Of a DNA stretch of 22,063 nt, positions 7,908-15,728 are shown one piece after another (position 1 is the stretch's first letter; the number at the start of each line of letters is the position of its first letter). A program made the translations under genes and the position numbers. Source of the stretch: Bordetella parapertussis (GTDB lineage Bacteria > Pseudomonadota > Gammaproteobacteria > Burkholderiales > Burkholderiaceae_C). The notes beneath the pieces are model-generated. The model had not been told where the DNA came from, ran no database searches, and was given only the letters and a program-made list of their open reading frames with translations. Where the stretch lies: NCBI GenBank assembly GCA_945878065.1, contig CAMDXA010000032.1, forward strand, positions 1-22,063, written 5' to 3'.

Positions 7908-8507
7908 TCAGAACTTGAACACCACGCCGACGCTGCCCACAGTAGCAGAGGGGGTGAAATCATAACTATTTGAACCTTTTTTATAGTTGAATTTGCTGTA
8001 ATTCACTTGTTTGATTTCGGTTTCCAAAAAAGTGGTTTTGTTGATCTCTGTGCGTAAGCCTGCACCATAGCCGAAACCAGACACCGATTTATTAAATTTT
8101 AAATCAGACGAAGATGAATCAAACTTTCCAGCTTCGTAAGACAGTTTCACATAGGCCAGTGTTTTGTCATTCAGCATCATGCCAGGTGCAGCAGATAAAG
8201 ACCAAGAATTTTTAATTTTTGCATTCTCACCATTTAACTTAGCCACTGATAACTCTGTGGCGTTGTAATTGATACCTAGCAAAACCAACGCATCGTTACC
8301 CATGTCAAACCCATAGCCACCGTGCAATCTGAATCCTAAGGATGACCCACCCAAAATGGATTCTTTTTCGCCAATTTTTTGATATTTTGTCGATCCTCCA
8401 TTCATAGTGACACTGGCCCCCGCCTCTGGCCCTGCAAAATTACCAGCCATGGAAGCCGTGGACACCAGCGCCAAGCCGAGTAGCGAAGTTTTTAGTAAAG
8501 CATTCAT
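7908..8507 (-). CDS. Small outer membrane beta-barrel protein
   Basis: The 199-residue protein has an N-terminal signal peptide (about residues 1-21: NALLKTS, a Leu/Ala core and a STASMA cleavage region) followed by alternating polar and hydrophobic strands rich in Gly, Ser, Asn and Tyr. It ends in GSVGVVFKF, whose C-terminal Phe is the usual recognition signal for the outer membrane beta-barrel assembly machinery. Size and pattern suit an eight-strand OmpA/OmpW/Opa-like barrel. The start at 8507 is supported by AAGGGAA (8515-8521 on minus) with seven bases of spacing; a start at 8546 would precede that site. The gene is visibly richer in A and T than its neighbours. It has its own terminator and AT-rich upstream region, so it is probably monocistronic. 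No specific function is claimed. Confidence 0.82.
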   Translation of the reverse strand: MNALLKTSLLGLALVSTASMAGNFAGPEAGASVTMNGGSTKYQKIGEKESILGGSSLGFRLHGGYGFDMGNDALVLLGINYNATELSVAKLNGENAKIKNSWSLSAAPGMMLNDKTLAYVKLSYEAGKFDSSSSDLKFNKSVSGFGYGAGLRTEINKTTFLETEIKQVNYSKFNYKKGSNSYDFTPSATVGSVGVVFKF

Positions 8508-8549
8508 TTGGAAGTTCCCTTTGGTTAAAAAGAAATCATTTTCCAAAGA

Positions 8550-8581
8550 ATGAATATTTAATCAACCCATAAAGTATTCAT
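8550..8581. promoter_or_regulatory. Inverted repeat upstream of the outer membrane protein gene
   Basis: ATGAATA (8550-8556) and TATTCAT (8575-8581) form a perfect seven-base inverted repeat with an 18-base spacer in the AT-rich gap between rep and the outer membrane protein gene. It lies 43-74 bases upstream of the chosen start, a suitable place for a regulator site. No convincing -35/-10 pair was found, so this is only a candidate. Confidence 0.3.
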
Positions 8582-8640
8582 AAATGCACGAATACCACTG
8601 AAAACGTACTGGAATTGAATAAAAAACCACAAACAGCAGC

Positions 8641-10740
8641 CTAGGCCTTGTGCTCCGCCTTGTCCGCCAGCGCCTTTTCCGCCTCCACCTTCAGCGCAAA
8701 CTCGGCCCGCAAAGCACGCAGTTTTTCGCGCGGGTCTTCGCGGGTCGTGGCTTGTTCCAGCGACATCTCGGCAATGAAGCGGCTGGGCATGGCGTTCACC
8801 ATCTCGCGGCCTTTTTTGCGCCGCTTGCTCCAACTCACCACCAGGCTGCGCTGCGCACGGGTGATGCCCACATACATCAGTCGGCGCTCTTCTTGGATGC
8901 GGGTCAGGTTCATCGCGTCTTGTTGCAGGCTGACGCCGTCTTCTTCGGGTTTGAACGGCAGCAGGCCTTCATTCACCCCGGCCAACACCACATGCGGCCA
9001 CTCCAGACCTTTGGCCGCATGCAAAGTGGACAAGGTGACCACGTCCTGGTCTTTCTCGCGCTCGCTCAAGGTGGACAACAGCGCGATGGTTTGCGCGACT
9101 TCCAACAGCGATTTACTTTCACTGGCCAGGCTGACCCCGGCGGTGTCGTCTATTTCGCCGCCGCAGCGCTTGGCCATCCAGTCGACAAAATCCAGCACAT
9201 TCGTCCAACGCGCCGCCGCCAGTTTTTCGCTGTCTTCACCGTCGTACAAATGCTTTTCGTAATCAATGTCTTTCAGCCATTGCAGCAGCAGTGCCAGCGC
9301 GGCTTCACTGCCTTGCGTGTGTTTGGCGCGGTATTGCAAATCGTTGACTTCATTGCCAAAGGCTTGCAAGCTTCCCACCGCTTTGGCCGGCAGTGCCGCA
9401 CCCAGCGAATGGCTGAACACCGCTTCGAACATGCTGATCCGGTATTGCGTCGCAAACTCGCCCAACTTTTGCAGCGTGGTGTGGCCGATGCCGCGCTTGG
9501 GCGTGGTGACGCAGCGCAAAAACGCCGGGTCGTCGTCGTTGTTCACCCACAGGCGCAACCAGGCGCACAGGTCACGGATTTCGGCGCGGTCAAAAAAACT
9601 TTGTCCACCAGACACTTTGTAGGGAATCGCGGCTTTGCGAAAGGCTTTTTCCAACACACGTGACTGGTGGTTGGCGCGGTACAGCACGGCGAAATGTTTC
9701 CAGTCGCGCCATTGGCCCAAACCCACGCCGGTGTCGTTGCCCGCTCTCAAACTTTGTATGCGCAGCACGATGCGCTCGGCCTCGTGTTCTTCGTTGTCCG
9801 CGTCTGACAAACGCACCGGTTCGCCCGCGCCGAGTTCAGAGAACAGTTTTTTCGGATAGAGCTTGGGGTTGGGGCCGATGACGTTGTTCGCCGCTTGAAG
9901 AATAGCCCCGGTGGAGCGGTAGTTTTGTTCCAGCTTCACCACTTTGAGTTGCGGAAATTCGATCGGCAGCTTTTGCAAATTGTCCAAAGTGGCACCGCGC
10001 CAGCCGTAGATGGACTGGTCATCGTCGCCCACCGCGGTGAAGCGGGCGCGCTCGCCGACCAGCAGTTTGAGCATTTCATACTGAGTGGCGTTGGTGTCTT
10101 GGTACTCGTCCACCAGCACATGGCCCATTTGCTGTTGCCATTGCAGGCGCACGTCCTCGTGTTGTTGCAGCAGTTTCAGTGGCAGGCCGATCAAGTCGTC
10201 AAAATCCACGCTTTGGTAAGCCGTCAGGCGTTCTTCGTAACGCGCCATGATGCGTGCGGTGATGCGTTCGTTGTCTGTCGTGGCTTGGGCATCGGCCATG
10301 GCGGCATTCAAGCCTTGGTTTTTCCACAGACTGATCGCCCATTGCCATTGACGCGCCGTGGCCAGGTCAGAGCTGCCCCCGGCGTCTTTCAAGATCGAGG
10401 TCACGTCGTCGGTGTCCAAGATGCTGAAGTTTTTCTTTAACCCCAGCGCGTCGCCGTTTTGCCGTAACATGCGCACGCCTAGAGCGTGGAAAGTGCAAAT
10501 CAACACTTTTTGTGCTTCGCGCCCCACCAGCTGCTTGGCGCGTTCGCGCATTTCAGCCGCGGCTTTGTTGGTGAAGGTGATGGCGGCGATGCGCTCAGGC
10601 TCCAGCCCCAGTTGAATCAGGTGCGCGATTTTGTGCGTGATGACGCGGGTTTTGCCGGAACCGGCACCGGCCAGCACCAGACACGGGCCTTGCACATGGT
10701 GGACCGCTTCGAGCTGAGGAAGATTGAGTGAAGCAGACAT
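8641..10740 (-). CDS. rep: ATP-dependent DNA helicase Rep (UvrD/Rep superfamily 1)
   Basis: The 699-residue protein is a 3'-5' superfamily 1A helicase. The Q-motif region LNLPQLEAVHHVQGPCLVLAGAGSGKTRVITHKIAHLI has the Walker A motif AGAGSGKT at 24-31. It is followed by AAITFTNKAAAEMRERA (motif Ia), DEYQDTN at 211-217 (Walker B), GDDDQSIYGWRGA (motif III), LEQNYRST (motif IV), LSTLHAAKGLEWPHV (motif V) and YVGITRAQRSL (motif VI). The KKNFSILDTDD block resembles Rep more than UvrD. Rep removes proteins ahead of the replication fork and acts in PriA/PriC restart. The ATG at 10740 starts the conserved region; a longer frame from 10812 would overlap the divergent permease gene. The C-terminus is Lys/Ala/Glu-rich. 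Confidence 0.93.
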   Translation of the reverse strand: MSASLNLPQLEAVHHVQGPCLVLAGAGSGKTRVITHKIAHLIQLGLEPERIAAITFTNKAAAEMRERAKQLVGREAQKVLICTFHALGVRMLRQNGDALGLKKNFSILDTDDVTSILKDAGGSSDLATARQWQWAISLWKNQGLNAAMADAQATTDNERITARIMARYEERLTAYQSVDFDDLIGLPLKLLQQHEDVRLQWQQQMGHVLVDEYQDTNATQYEMLKLLVGERARFTAVGDDDQSIYGWRGATLDNLQKLPIEFPQLKVVKLEQNYRSTGAILQAANNVIGPNPKLYPKKLFSELGAGEPVRLSDADNEEHEAERIVLRIQSLRAGNDTGVGLGQWRDWKHFAVLYRANHQSRVLEKAFRKAAIPYKVSGGQSFFDRAEIRDLCAWLRLWVNNDDDPAFLRCVTTPKRGIGHTTLQKLGEFATQYRISMFEAVFSHSLGAALPAKAVGSLQAFGNEVNDLQYRAKHTQGSEAALALLLQWLKDIDYEKHLYDGEDSEKLAAARWTNVLDFVDWMAKRCGGEIDDTAGVSLASESKSLLEVAQTIALLSTLSEREKDQDVVTLSTLHAAKGLEWPHVVLAGVNEGLLPFKPEEDGVSLQQDAMNLTRIQEERRLMYVGITRAQRSLVVSWSKRRKKGREMVNAMPSRFIAEMSLEQATTREDPREKLRALRAEFALKVEAEKALADKAEHKA

Positions 10741-10804
10741 GCAGGTGACAGACAGGGGCGCGTGACAGGCAAAGCCAGTGATCATAGCGATGACAATCAG
10801 GGCC

Positions 10805-11773
10805 ATGCTCAATATTTTGTCGGTGACATTTCCCTTTTTTGCCTTGGTCTTGGCCGGTTATGTGGCCGCGCGGCGGGGCTGGCTGCCGCTGGCCGCGATT
10901 CCCGGACTCAATAGCTTTGTGTTGTATTTCGCCCTGCCGTGCATGTTGTTTCAGTTCGGTTCAAGCACGCCCATGACACAGTTGTTTGACCCGGCCGTGG
11001 CATTCCTGTACCTGGTGTGCGCCGTTGCTATGTTGTGCCTCGGCCTAGGTGTGCTGCGCCGACGCGGGCTCAATTGGAACGATTCAGCCTTTGGCACGAT
11101 GGTGATGGCGTTTCCCAACACGGGTTACATGGGCCTGCCGCTGCTGTTGAATCTGCTGGGTCCTGCCGCGGTGGGTAGCGCCATCGTCACCATCTTGGTC
11201 GATGTGTTTTTCACCAGTTCGGTGTGCATCGCCATGTCCCGCATGGACCATGCGCAGCACCATGGTGTTCGCAGCGCAGGATGGCAAGCGTTAAAAAGTG
11301 TGGTCAGTATTCCATTGACCTGGGCCATAGGATTGGGTGCTTTGTTTTCTGCGAATGCATGGGTGTTGCCCTCGATGCTTTCGCAGACCGTGGCACTGAT
11401 GGCGGCGGCCGCACCGCCGGTTGCCTTGTTCACGATCGGGGCGGTGTTGGTGCGCCCGAGCCAGTCTGCCGCAGGCACAGATTCGCATTGGCGCCATGGC
11501 GGGCCAGAACTGTCGATGACTTTGACGAAATTGCTGTTACATCCTTTGCTGGCGGCAGGCGTTGGTTGGCTGTTGCAACAAGCGGGTGTGCCTTTGTCTG
11601 ACGAGGCATGGTTGGCGGTGGTGCTGGTGGCCGCGTTGCCCAGCGCCAGTAACAGCGCATTGCTGGCTGAACGGTTCACTGCGGACAGTGGCCGCATCAC
11701 GCGGGTGATATTGCTGACCACGGTGTTGGCGTTTCCCAGCTTTTCCGCGTGGGTGACTTTTTTCAAGCCCTGA
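10805..11773 (+). CDS. AEC-family (auxin efflux carrier-like) transporter
   Basis: The 322-residue membrane protein begins LNILSVTFPFFALVLAGYVAARRGWLP and continues with a LNSFVLYFALPCMLF segment, the usual N-terminal block of bacterial AEC permeases. About ten hydrophobic segments are visible in two halves split by a charged central loop (near residues 145-160). A GYMGLPLL block follows AFPNTG, and the second half ends with ALPSASNSALLAERF. Family members export or import small organic acids such as malate or malonate across the inner membrane; the substrate here is unknown. The gene is divergent from rep (64 bases between starts) and converges on priA with two bases between the stops. The ATG at 10805 was preferred to GTG at 10778 because homologues begin there. 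Confidence 0.87.
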   Translation: MLNILSVTFPFFALVLAGYVAARRGWLPLAAIPGLNSFVLYFALPCMLFQFGSSTPMTQLFDPAVAFLYLVCAVAMLCLGLGVLRRRGLNWNDSAFGTMVMAFPNTGYMGLPLLLNLLGPAAVGSAIVTILVDVFFTSSVCIAMSRMDHAQHHGVRSAGWQALKSVVSIPLTWAIGLGALFSANAWVLPSMLSQTVALMAAAAPPVALFTIGAVLVRPSQSAAGTDSHWRHGGPELSMTLTKLLLHPLLAAGVGWLLQQAGVPLSDEAWLAVVLVAALPSASNSALLAERFTADSGRITRVILLTTVLAFPSFSAWVTFFKP

Positions 11774-11775
11774 TG

Positions 11776-13872
11776 TCAGATCACCAACGGGTCGACATCA
11801 ATCGCCCACCGGATCACAGACTTGTGCTGGTCGCGCAAGCCTTGCAAATCCTGTTGCCAATGGCTTAAAAATTGTTGCAATGCAGGACGTGAATGCGATT
11901 CCAACAACATTTGCGCCCGCTCGACATTGGCGACCCGTTGCAAACCCATGGGCACGGCGGGGTAGACCGTGACGACTTGGGATTGGGATGACAACCATTG
12001 CTGCCCCACTTTTCTGGCGGCATTTAAAAAGGCTTGTGCCCCTTCTTGCGTGCGCGCTTCAGCCCGCAGCAATGCCTGAAAGCTAAAGGGCGGCAAACCC
12101 GCTTGCCTGCGCTCGGTCAGTTGTTGTTCGGCAAACCCGGCGACATCGTGGTGCTTGAGGCATTCAAACAAAGGGTGCGCGGGATGAAAAGTTTGTACCC
12201 ACATTTCGCAGCCATGGACTTGCGACAAGTCGGCGTCTCTGCCCGCCCGCCCGGCGGCTTGTGACAACAGGGCAAACAAGCGTTCGGGTGCGCGGAAATC
12301 GGCACTGAACAAAGCGCCGTCGGGGTTGAGTGCCGCCACCAAAGTTACGCGTCGAAAGTCGTGGCCTTTGGCGACCATTTGCGTGCCCACCAGCACATCC
12401 ACATCGCCGTCATGCACCTGTGCGAGTTGTCGTTCTAACTCGCCTTTGCCGCGGGTTGAATCGGCGTCAATGCGCGCAATCCGCACAGGCGTTCCGTCCT
12501 GGCGACGTTGGTCGTGCAACAACTCGGCCAAATGCTCTTCGATTTTTTCTGTGCCATGGCCCAAGGCCCCAATGTCTTGGTTGCCGCAAGCCGGACAAGC
12601 ACGCGGCACCGATTGGCTCAAGCTGCAATGGTGGCAGCGCAGACTGCGGTCAGATTTGTGAAACACGCGAAAAGCACTGCAATGCGGGCATTCGCTTTTC
12701 CAGCCGCAAGCCGTGCAATGCAATACCGGTGCATAGCCGCGCCGGTTGAGCAGCACCAACACTTGTTCACCCCTGCCCAAGCGCTCGCGCATGGCGGCCA
12801 GCAAGGGAGCAGACACCAGCGTGCGACGCGGTTGTTTGCCCATGTCAACCCGACGCAATTGCGGCAAGCTGCCTTGCCCGATACGGCTGGGCATGGACAA
12901 GCGCACATAGCGCGGTGTGTCTTGGCCATCCACAGGGGCGCGGCTGTGGTGCCAGCTCTCCAGCGACGGCGTGGCTGATCCCAATATCACCTGGGCCGAT
13001 TGCAAACGGCCTCGGTACACCGCCAAATCGCGCGCTGAATAACGTGCGCCTTCTTGTTGTTTGTAGCTGGGGTCGTGCTCTTCATCCACCACGATCAGTT
13101 TCAAGTGCGGCACCGACGCCAACACCGCCAGACGCGTGCCCAGCACCAGCCGTGCTTGACCGGTATGCGCCGACAACCAACTGTTGAGACGTTGTGCCGG
13201 CGTCATGCCGCTGTGCATGGACACGATCGCGTGGTCACCCAGCGCTGCAAAACGCTGGCGCACCCGTTCTTCGAGTTGCGGGGTGAGGTTGATTTCCGGC
13301 ACCAGCATCATCACTTGCGCCTGCGGGTCCATGGCCATCACCTGTGCTGCGCGGCGCAAATACACCTCGGTTTTGCCACTGCCGGTGTTGCCGTGCAACA
13401 AGAAAGTGCCAGACCCCGTGGCCAACTGTTGCAGCACTTGGCTTTGTTCCGCCGTCAGTTCTGGCAGCAAAGCATCGGGGTTATGCGGGGCGATTACAGC
13501 GGCTGCTTTGGCGCGCTTATCTAGCTTGCGCAACAGCTGTTGGCGGCTCAGATCGCGCAACGAAGGCGGCAGGCTGCCCAAAGCGAATTCACCCACCGAA
13601 CGCTGGTAGTACGCCGCTGCAAACGCCATCAATTCCAGCCAATGTGTGTCGAGTGCCGCGATATCGGTCAGTGCTTCGTGCACAGGCTTGATCTGCGCCA
13701 AAGGCGGGGCAGCGGGCTCGCCTGGCCACACCAACCCCAAGGTATCGCGTGAACCCAATGGCACGCGCACCAGCGTGCCGGGAGGCAAATGTTGCGCAGA
13801 TTCGTAAACCAGTGGCCCGCTTAAACGGCTGTGTGCAGGCGTGGCCACCAACACTTGCAAAAGTGCGGGCAT
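11776..13872 (-). CDS. priA: Primosomal protein N', replication restart helicase PriA
   Basis: PriA recognises abandoned forks and D-loops and reloads the replisome. The 698-residue protein has the N-terminal 3'-OH DNA-binding domain (VLVATP...VRVPLG), Walker A GNTGSGKT at 161-168, DEEHD at 263-267, GSATPSLES (motif III) and a late AAGRAGR block. Eight zinc-binding cysteines are present at 386, 389, 395, 398, 413, 416, 426 and 429. The C-terminus ends WAIDVDPLVI, as in other PriA proteins. GGGG sits seven bases before the ATG. A candidate promoter lies at 13913-13942. The gene converges on the permease gene and lies downstream of hemE on the same strand, separated by 327 bases. Confidence 0.96.
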   Translation of the reverse strand: MPALLQVLVATPAHSRLSGPLVYESAQHLPPGTLVRVPLGSRDTLGLVWPGEPAAPPLAQIKPVHEALTDIAALDTHWLELMAFAAAYYQRSVGEFALGSLPPSLRDLSRQQLLRKLDKRAKAAAVIAPHNPDALLPELTAEQSQVLQQLATGSGTFLLHGNTGSGKTEVYLRRAAQVMAMDPQAQVMMLVPEINLTPQLEERVRQRFAALGDHAIVSMHSGMTPAQRLNSWLSAHTGQARLVLGTRLAVLASVPHLKLIVVDEEHDPSYKQQEGARYSARDLAVYRGRLQSAQVILGSATPSLESWHHSRAPVDGQDTPRYVRLSMPSRIGQGSLPQLRRVDMGKQPRRTLVSAPLLAAMRERLGRGEQVLVLLNRRGYAPVLHCTACGWKSECPHCSAFRVFHKSDRSLRCHHCSLSQSVPRACPACGNQDIGALGHGTEKIEEHLAELLHDQRRQDGTPVRIARIDADSTRGKGELERQLAQVHDGDVDVLVGTQMVAKGHDFRRVTLVAALNPDGALFSADFRAPERLFALLSQAAGRAGRDADLSQVHGCEMWVQTFHPAHPLFECLKHHDVAGFAEQQLTERRQAGLPPFSFQALLRAEARTQEGAQAFLNAARKVGQQWLSSQSQVVTVYPAVPMGLQRVANVERAQMLLESHSRPALQQFLSHWQQDLQGLRDQHKSVIRWAIDVDPLVI

Positions 13873-13912
13873 GTCAAGACCCCATTTGCACGAGGATATT
13901 CAGAGAAAACTT

Positions 13913-13942
13913 CATATACCGGCCTAAGTGGTTGATTGACAA
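13913..13942 (-). promoter_or_regulatory. Candidate sigma-70 promoter of priA
   Basis: On the minus strand TTGTCA (13942-13937) matches five of six -35 positions. It is followed after 18 bases by TATATG (13918-13913), four of six -10 positions. The -10 lies about 40 bases before the priA ATG. The pairing is by eye and the -10 is only moderate. Confidence 0.45.
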
Positions 13943-13968
13943 AGGATTTGAAAACGATCCAAAATTTC

Positions 13969-13977
13969 TGTGGATAA
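13969..13977 (-). promoter_or_regulatory. Perfect DnaA-box match upstream of priA
   Basis: On the minus strand the nine bases read TTATCCACA, the strongest E. coli DnaA-box consensus. The site lies 26 bases upstream of the candidate priA -35. Only one copy is seen, so this is not an origin; a regulatory or titration role is possible. Confidence 0.55.
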
Positions 13978-14001
13978 CTTTGTTGACAGCTTGTCAGAGC
14001 G

Positions 14002-14034
14002 GTTCAGAAAGCCCGATATATCAAGGCTTTGAAC
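14002..14034. other. Imperfect hairpin beside the DnaA box
   Basis: GTTC (14002-14005) and AAAGCC (14008-14013) pair with GGCTTTGAAC (14025-14034), giving ten base pairs with a two-base bulge and an 11-base loop. No T tract follows on either strand, so it is not a normal intrinsic terminator. Its role is unknown. Confidence 0.45.
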
Positions 14035-14199
14035 ACAATGCCCGAAAAATTGGCAGCCTATTGATTCGTTCAAAATCAAGGGCTTACAAAAAAACAAAGC
14101 GATTGAATATTTATTTTCTGATGTAAGACCTTGGTATTGGAAGAAATAAATTTTTGTGCATAAGTACGCTTGACACCTGCAAAAGTAGTCATTGCCGGA

Positions 14200-15312
14200 T
14201 CATTGATTCGCCGAACGCATGGCCTTGGAATGGCTGTGTACCGCGTCCACCAGCGCACTGACATGCTCCGGCGGGGTGAACTGGCTGATGCCGTGGCCCA
14301 GGTTGAATATGTGGGTCGGGCCGGTGGTTGTGGTGTCGGTGTGCGGTTTGCCAAAGCTGTCCAGCACCCGGTGCACCTCGGTGGCGATGTGTTGGGGCGG
14401 TGCAAACAAAATGTTGGGATCGATATTGCCTTGCAAGGCCTTGCCCGGTCCGCCGGGCTGGCCGCCGACCAGCTGGCGCGCTGTGCCCAGGTTCATGGTC
14501 CAGTCCAGACCTAAGACTTCGCAATCCAGGTGTTTCATCTCGGGCAGCCACAAGCCGCCGCCCTTGGTGAACACAATGCGCGGGATGATGTTGCCGTCGT
14601 GGCTGCGCTTGAGTTGCGCCAGCACGCGCTCGGTGTAAGCCAGGCTGAACTGTTGGAAGGCGCCGTCAGCCAGCACGCCGCCCCAGCTGTCAAACACCAT
14701 GACGGCTTGGGCGCCGGCGTCGATTTGTGCATTCAAATAAGCGGCGACCGAATCGGCGTTGATCGCCAGAATGCGGTGCATCAGGTCCGGGCGGCTGTAC
14801 ATCAGCGACTTGACCAGGCGGTAATCGTCCGAACCACCGCCTTCGACCATGTAGCAGGCCAGCGTCCAGGGACTGCCGGAAAAGCCGATCAGCGGCACGC
14901 GCCCGTTCAAGGCTTTGCGGATGGAGGTGACGGCGTCGAACACGTATTGCAGTTTGTGCATGTCCGGCACGGCCAGCGCAGCCACGGCGGCTTCGTCGCG
15001 CACGACTTTTTCAAACTTGGGGCCTTCACCTTGGGCAAAGCTCAGGCCCAGACCCATGGCGTCAGGCACGGTGAGGATGTCTGAAAACAAAATCGCGGCG
15101 TCAAGGGCGTAACGGTCCAACGGCTGCAGCGTGACCTCGGTGGCGTAGTCCACGTTGGTGGCCAAGCCCATGAAACTGCCGGCCTTGGCTCGCGTGGCGC
15201 AGTATTCGGGCAAGTACCTGCCGGCCTGGCGCATCAGCCAGACGGGGGTGTGATCGGTGGCCTGACGCAGGCAGGCTTTGAGGAAGCTGTCGTTGAGTAG
15301 TGGGGTAGTCAT
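14200..15312 (-). CDS. hemE: Uroporphyrinogen decarboxylase
   Basis: HemE removes four acetate carboxyls from uroporphyrinogen III to give coproporphyrinogen III in cytoplasmic haem synthesis. The 370-residue length is normal. Family blocks are [15 protein letters not shown] (residues 24-37, with substrate-binding Arg28 and Arg32), AILFSDILT with the key Asp78, [38 protein letters not shown] and FNLGHGI near the end. ATG at 15312 begins the conserved N-terminus; a longer frame from 15405 reads into the tandem repeat and is rejected. No Shine-Dalgarno sequence precedes the ATG. The stop of a repeat-bearing frame overlaps it as ATGA. priA follows on the same strand. Confidence 0.96.
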   Translation of the reverse strand: MTTPLLNDSFLKACLRQATDHTPVWLMRQAGRYLPEYCATRAKAGSFMGLATNVDYATEVTLQPLDRYALDAAILFSDILTVPDAMGLGLSFAQGEGPKFEKVVRDEAAVAALAVPDMHKLQYVFDAVTSIRKALNGRVPLIGFSGSPWTLACYMVEGGGSDDYRLVKSLMYSRPDLMHRILAINADSVAAYLNAQIDAGAQAVMVFDSWGGVLADGAFQQFSLAYTERVLAQLKRSHDGNIIPRIVFTKGGGLWLPEMKHLDCEVLGLDWTMNLGTARQLVGGQPGGPGKALQGNIDPNILFAPPQHIATEVHRVLDSFGKPHTDTTTTGPTHIFNLGHGISQFTPPEHVSALVDAVHSHSKAMRSANQ

Positions 15313-15656
15313 GCAGATATTGTGACAGGGTAAATTGACACTTTTATCGGGTGTTTTACCCATGGGGAGGAGTTGGCTTTCTGCTGTTGATGACACGCTT
15401 GCCAATTGAAGTCACGCTTTGGCCGACCTGTCCGTTGGGGTTGGCATTCCTGCTGTTGACGACACGCTTGCCAATTAAAGTCACGCTTAGGCCGACCCGT
15501 CCGGTGCGCTTTTTTTCTCCGCTTTCGCTCGAAAAAAACGCCCCCGCCTGTTCGGCCTGAAGTGATGTTTGAAGTTTGCCTAGGTTTTCTTTTGCCGTAA
15601 CTGGTTGGTATGTCTATCCGCAGAAATGCTGTCGGAGAAAATTGGCGAGTGGACAA
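15309..15656 (-). CDS. Doubtful small ORF with two 23-residue repeats upstream of hemE
   Basis: An uninterrupted frame of 115 codons crosses the 69-base tandem repeat and encodes two copies of a unit starting [14 protein letters not shown], 23 residues apart. It has only a TTG start at 15656 and no ribosome binding site. In favour of coding, three of the four differences between aligned repeat cores are synonymous third-position changes in this frame, and its TGA overlaps the hemE ATG as ATGA. Against it, there is no recognised domain, the composition is very basic, and the segment just upstream ([12 protein letters not shown]) comes from an A/T-run hairpin. It may be a decayed or repeat-derived frame and not a gene. 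Confidence 0.2.
   Translation of the reverse strand: MSTRQFSPTAFLRIDIPTSYGKRKPRQTSNITSGRTGGGVFFERKRRKKAHRTGRPKRDFNWQACRQQQECQPQRTGRPKRDFNWQACHQQQKANSSPWVKHPIKVSIYPVTISA
15373..15503. repeat. Tandem duplication, 69-base period
   Basis: Copy one (about 15373-15434) and copy two (about 15441-15503) align over a core beginning CTGCTGTTGA at 15381 and 15450. Within 54 aligned core bases they differ at four positions: 15391, 15408, 15420 and 15429 in copy one. The period, 69, is a multiple of three. Such close copies point to recent duplication or to selection on the unit. Confidence 0.9.
15506..15541. repeat. Bulged T7/A7 hairpin
   Basis: GCGC-T7-C (15506-15517) pairs with G-A7-CGC (15531-15541), giving 11 base pairs with one unpaired C (15509) and a 13-base loop. 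The T run is inside the stem and no U tract follows, so this does not look like an ordinary terminator. It directly abuts the tandem repeat. Confidence 0.6.
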
Positions 15657-15657
15657 A

Positions 15658-15724
15658 CGACATGGCGGTCGGGCCGACGCGAACGTTGCCGTAGGCGGTG
15701 AGCGGCGACCGAGCCGACATGGCG
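15658..15724. repeat. Short direct repeats at the right side of the repeat region
   Basis: CGACATGGCG occurs at 15658-15667 and again at 15715-15724. A 15-base unit starting GGCG and ending GCCGAC occurs at 15664-15678 and 15704-15718 with 12 of 15 bases the same. The arrangement may be remnants of an element end or chance in GC-rich sequence. Confidence 0.45.
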
Positions 15725-15728
15725 TGAA

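Larger units (their letters stand above)
13873..14199. other. 327-base intergenic region between priA and hemE
   Basis: No coding sequence is supported here. The region is AT-rich and contains the candidate priA promoter, a perfect DnaA-box match, a TGACA/TGTCA inverted repeat (13984-13988 and 13992-13996) and a 10-base-pair bulged hairpin, each listed separately. A run of seven or more A residues at about 14087-14093 would give a U tract in a minus-strand hemE transcript, but no convincing stem precedes it. Short open frames crossing the region show no codon or motif support. Confidence 0.6.
15313..15728. other. 416-base repeat-rich region between hemE and the DsbD-family gene
   Basis: Besides the doubtful small ORF, no gene is supported. 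The stretch holds a 69-base tandem duplication, a bulged A7/T7 hairpin, short imperfect direct repeats at 15658-15724 and, at its right border, a repeat-like sequence that runs into the end of the DsbD-family gene. No transposase is encoded. It has the look of an inserted or decayed repeat element. Confidence 0.5.

Noticed and set aside
8650..9663. Long plus-strand frame opposite rep
   Set aside because: Antisense shadow caused by GC-biased codons; rep motifs on the minus strand are complete.
13945..13960. GGAT/ATCC inverted repeat near the DnaA box
   Set aside because: Arms of only four bases with a nine-base spacer, expected by chance.
14200..15405. Longer hemE starting at 15405
   Set aside because: The added 31 residues come from the tandem-repeat region and are not family-like; ATG at 15312 begins the conserved sequence.
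15373..15503. Possible CRISPR array
   Set aside because: Only two units with no spacer variety; the whole 69-base period is repeated, so it is a tandem duplication.
15351..15560. Plus-strand frame of 69 codons across the tandem repeat
   Set aside because: All four core differences between repeat copies would change residues in this frame, and no ribosome binding site or domain is seen.
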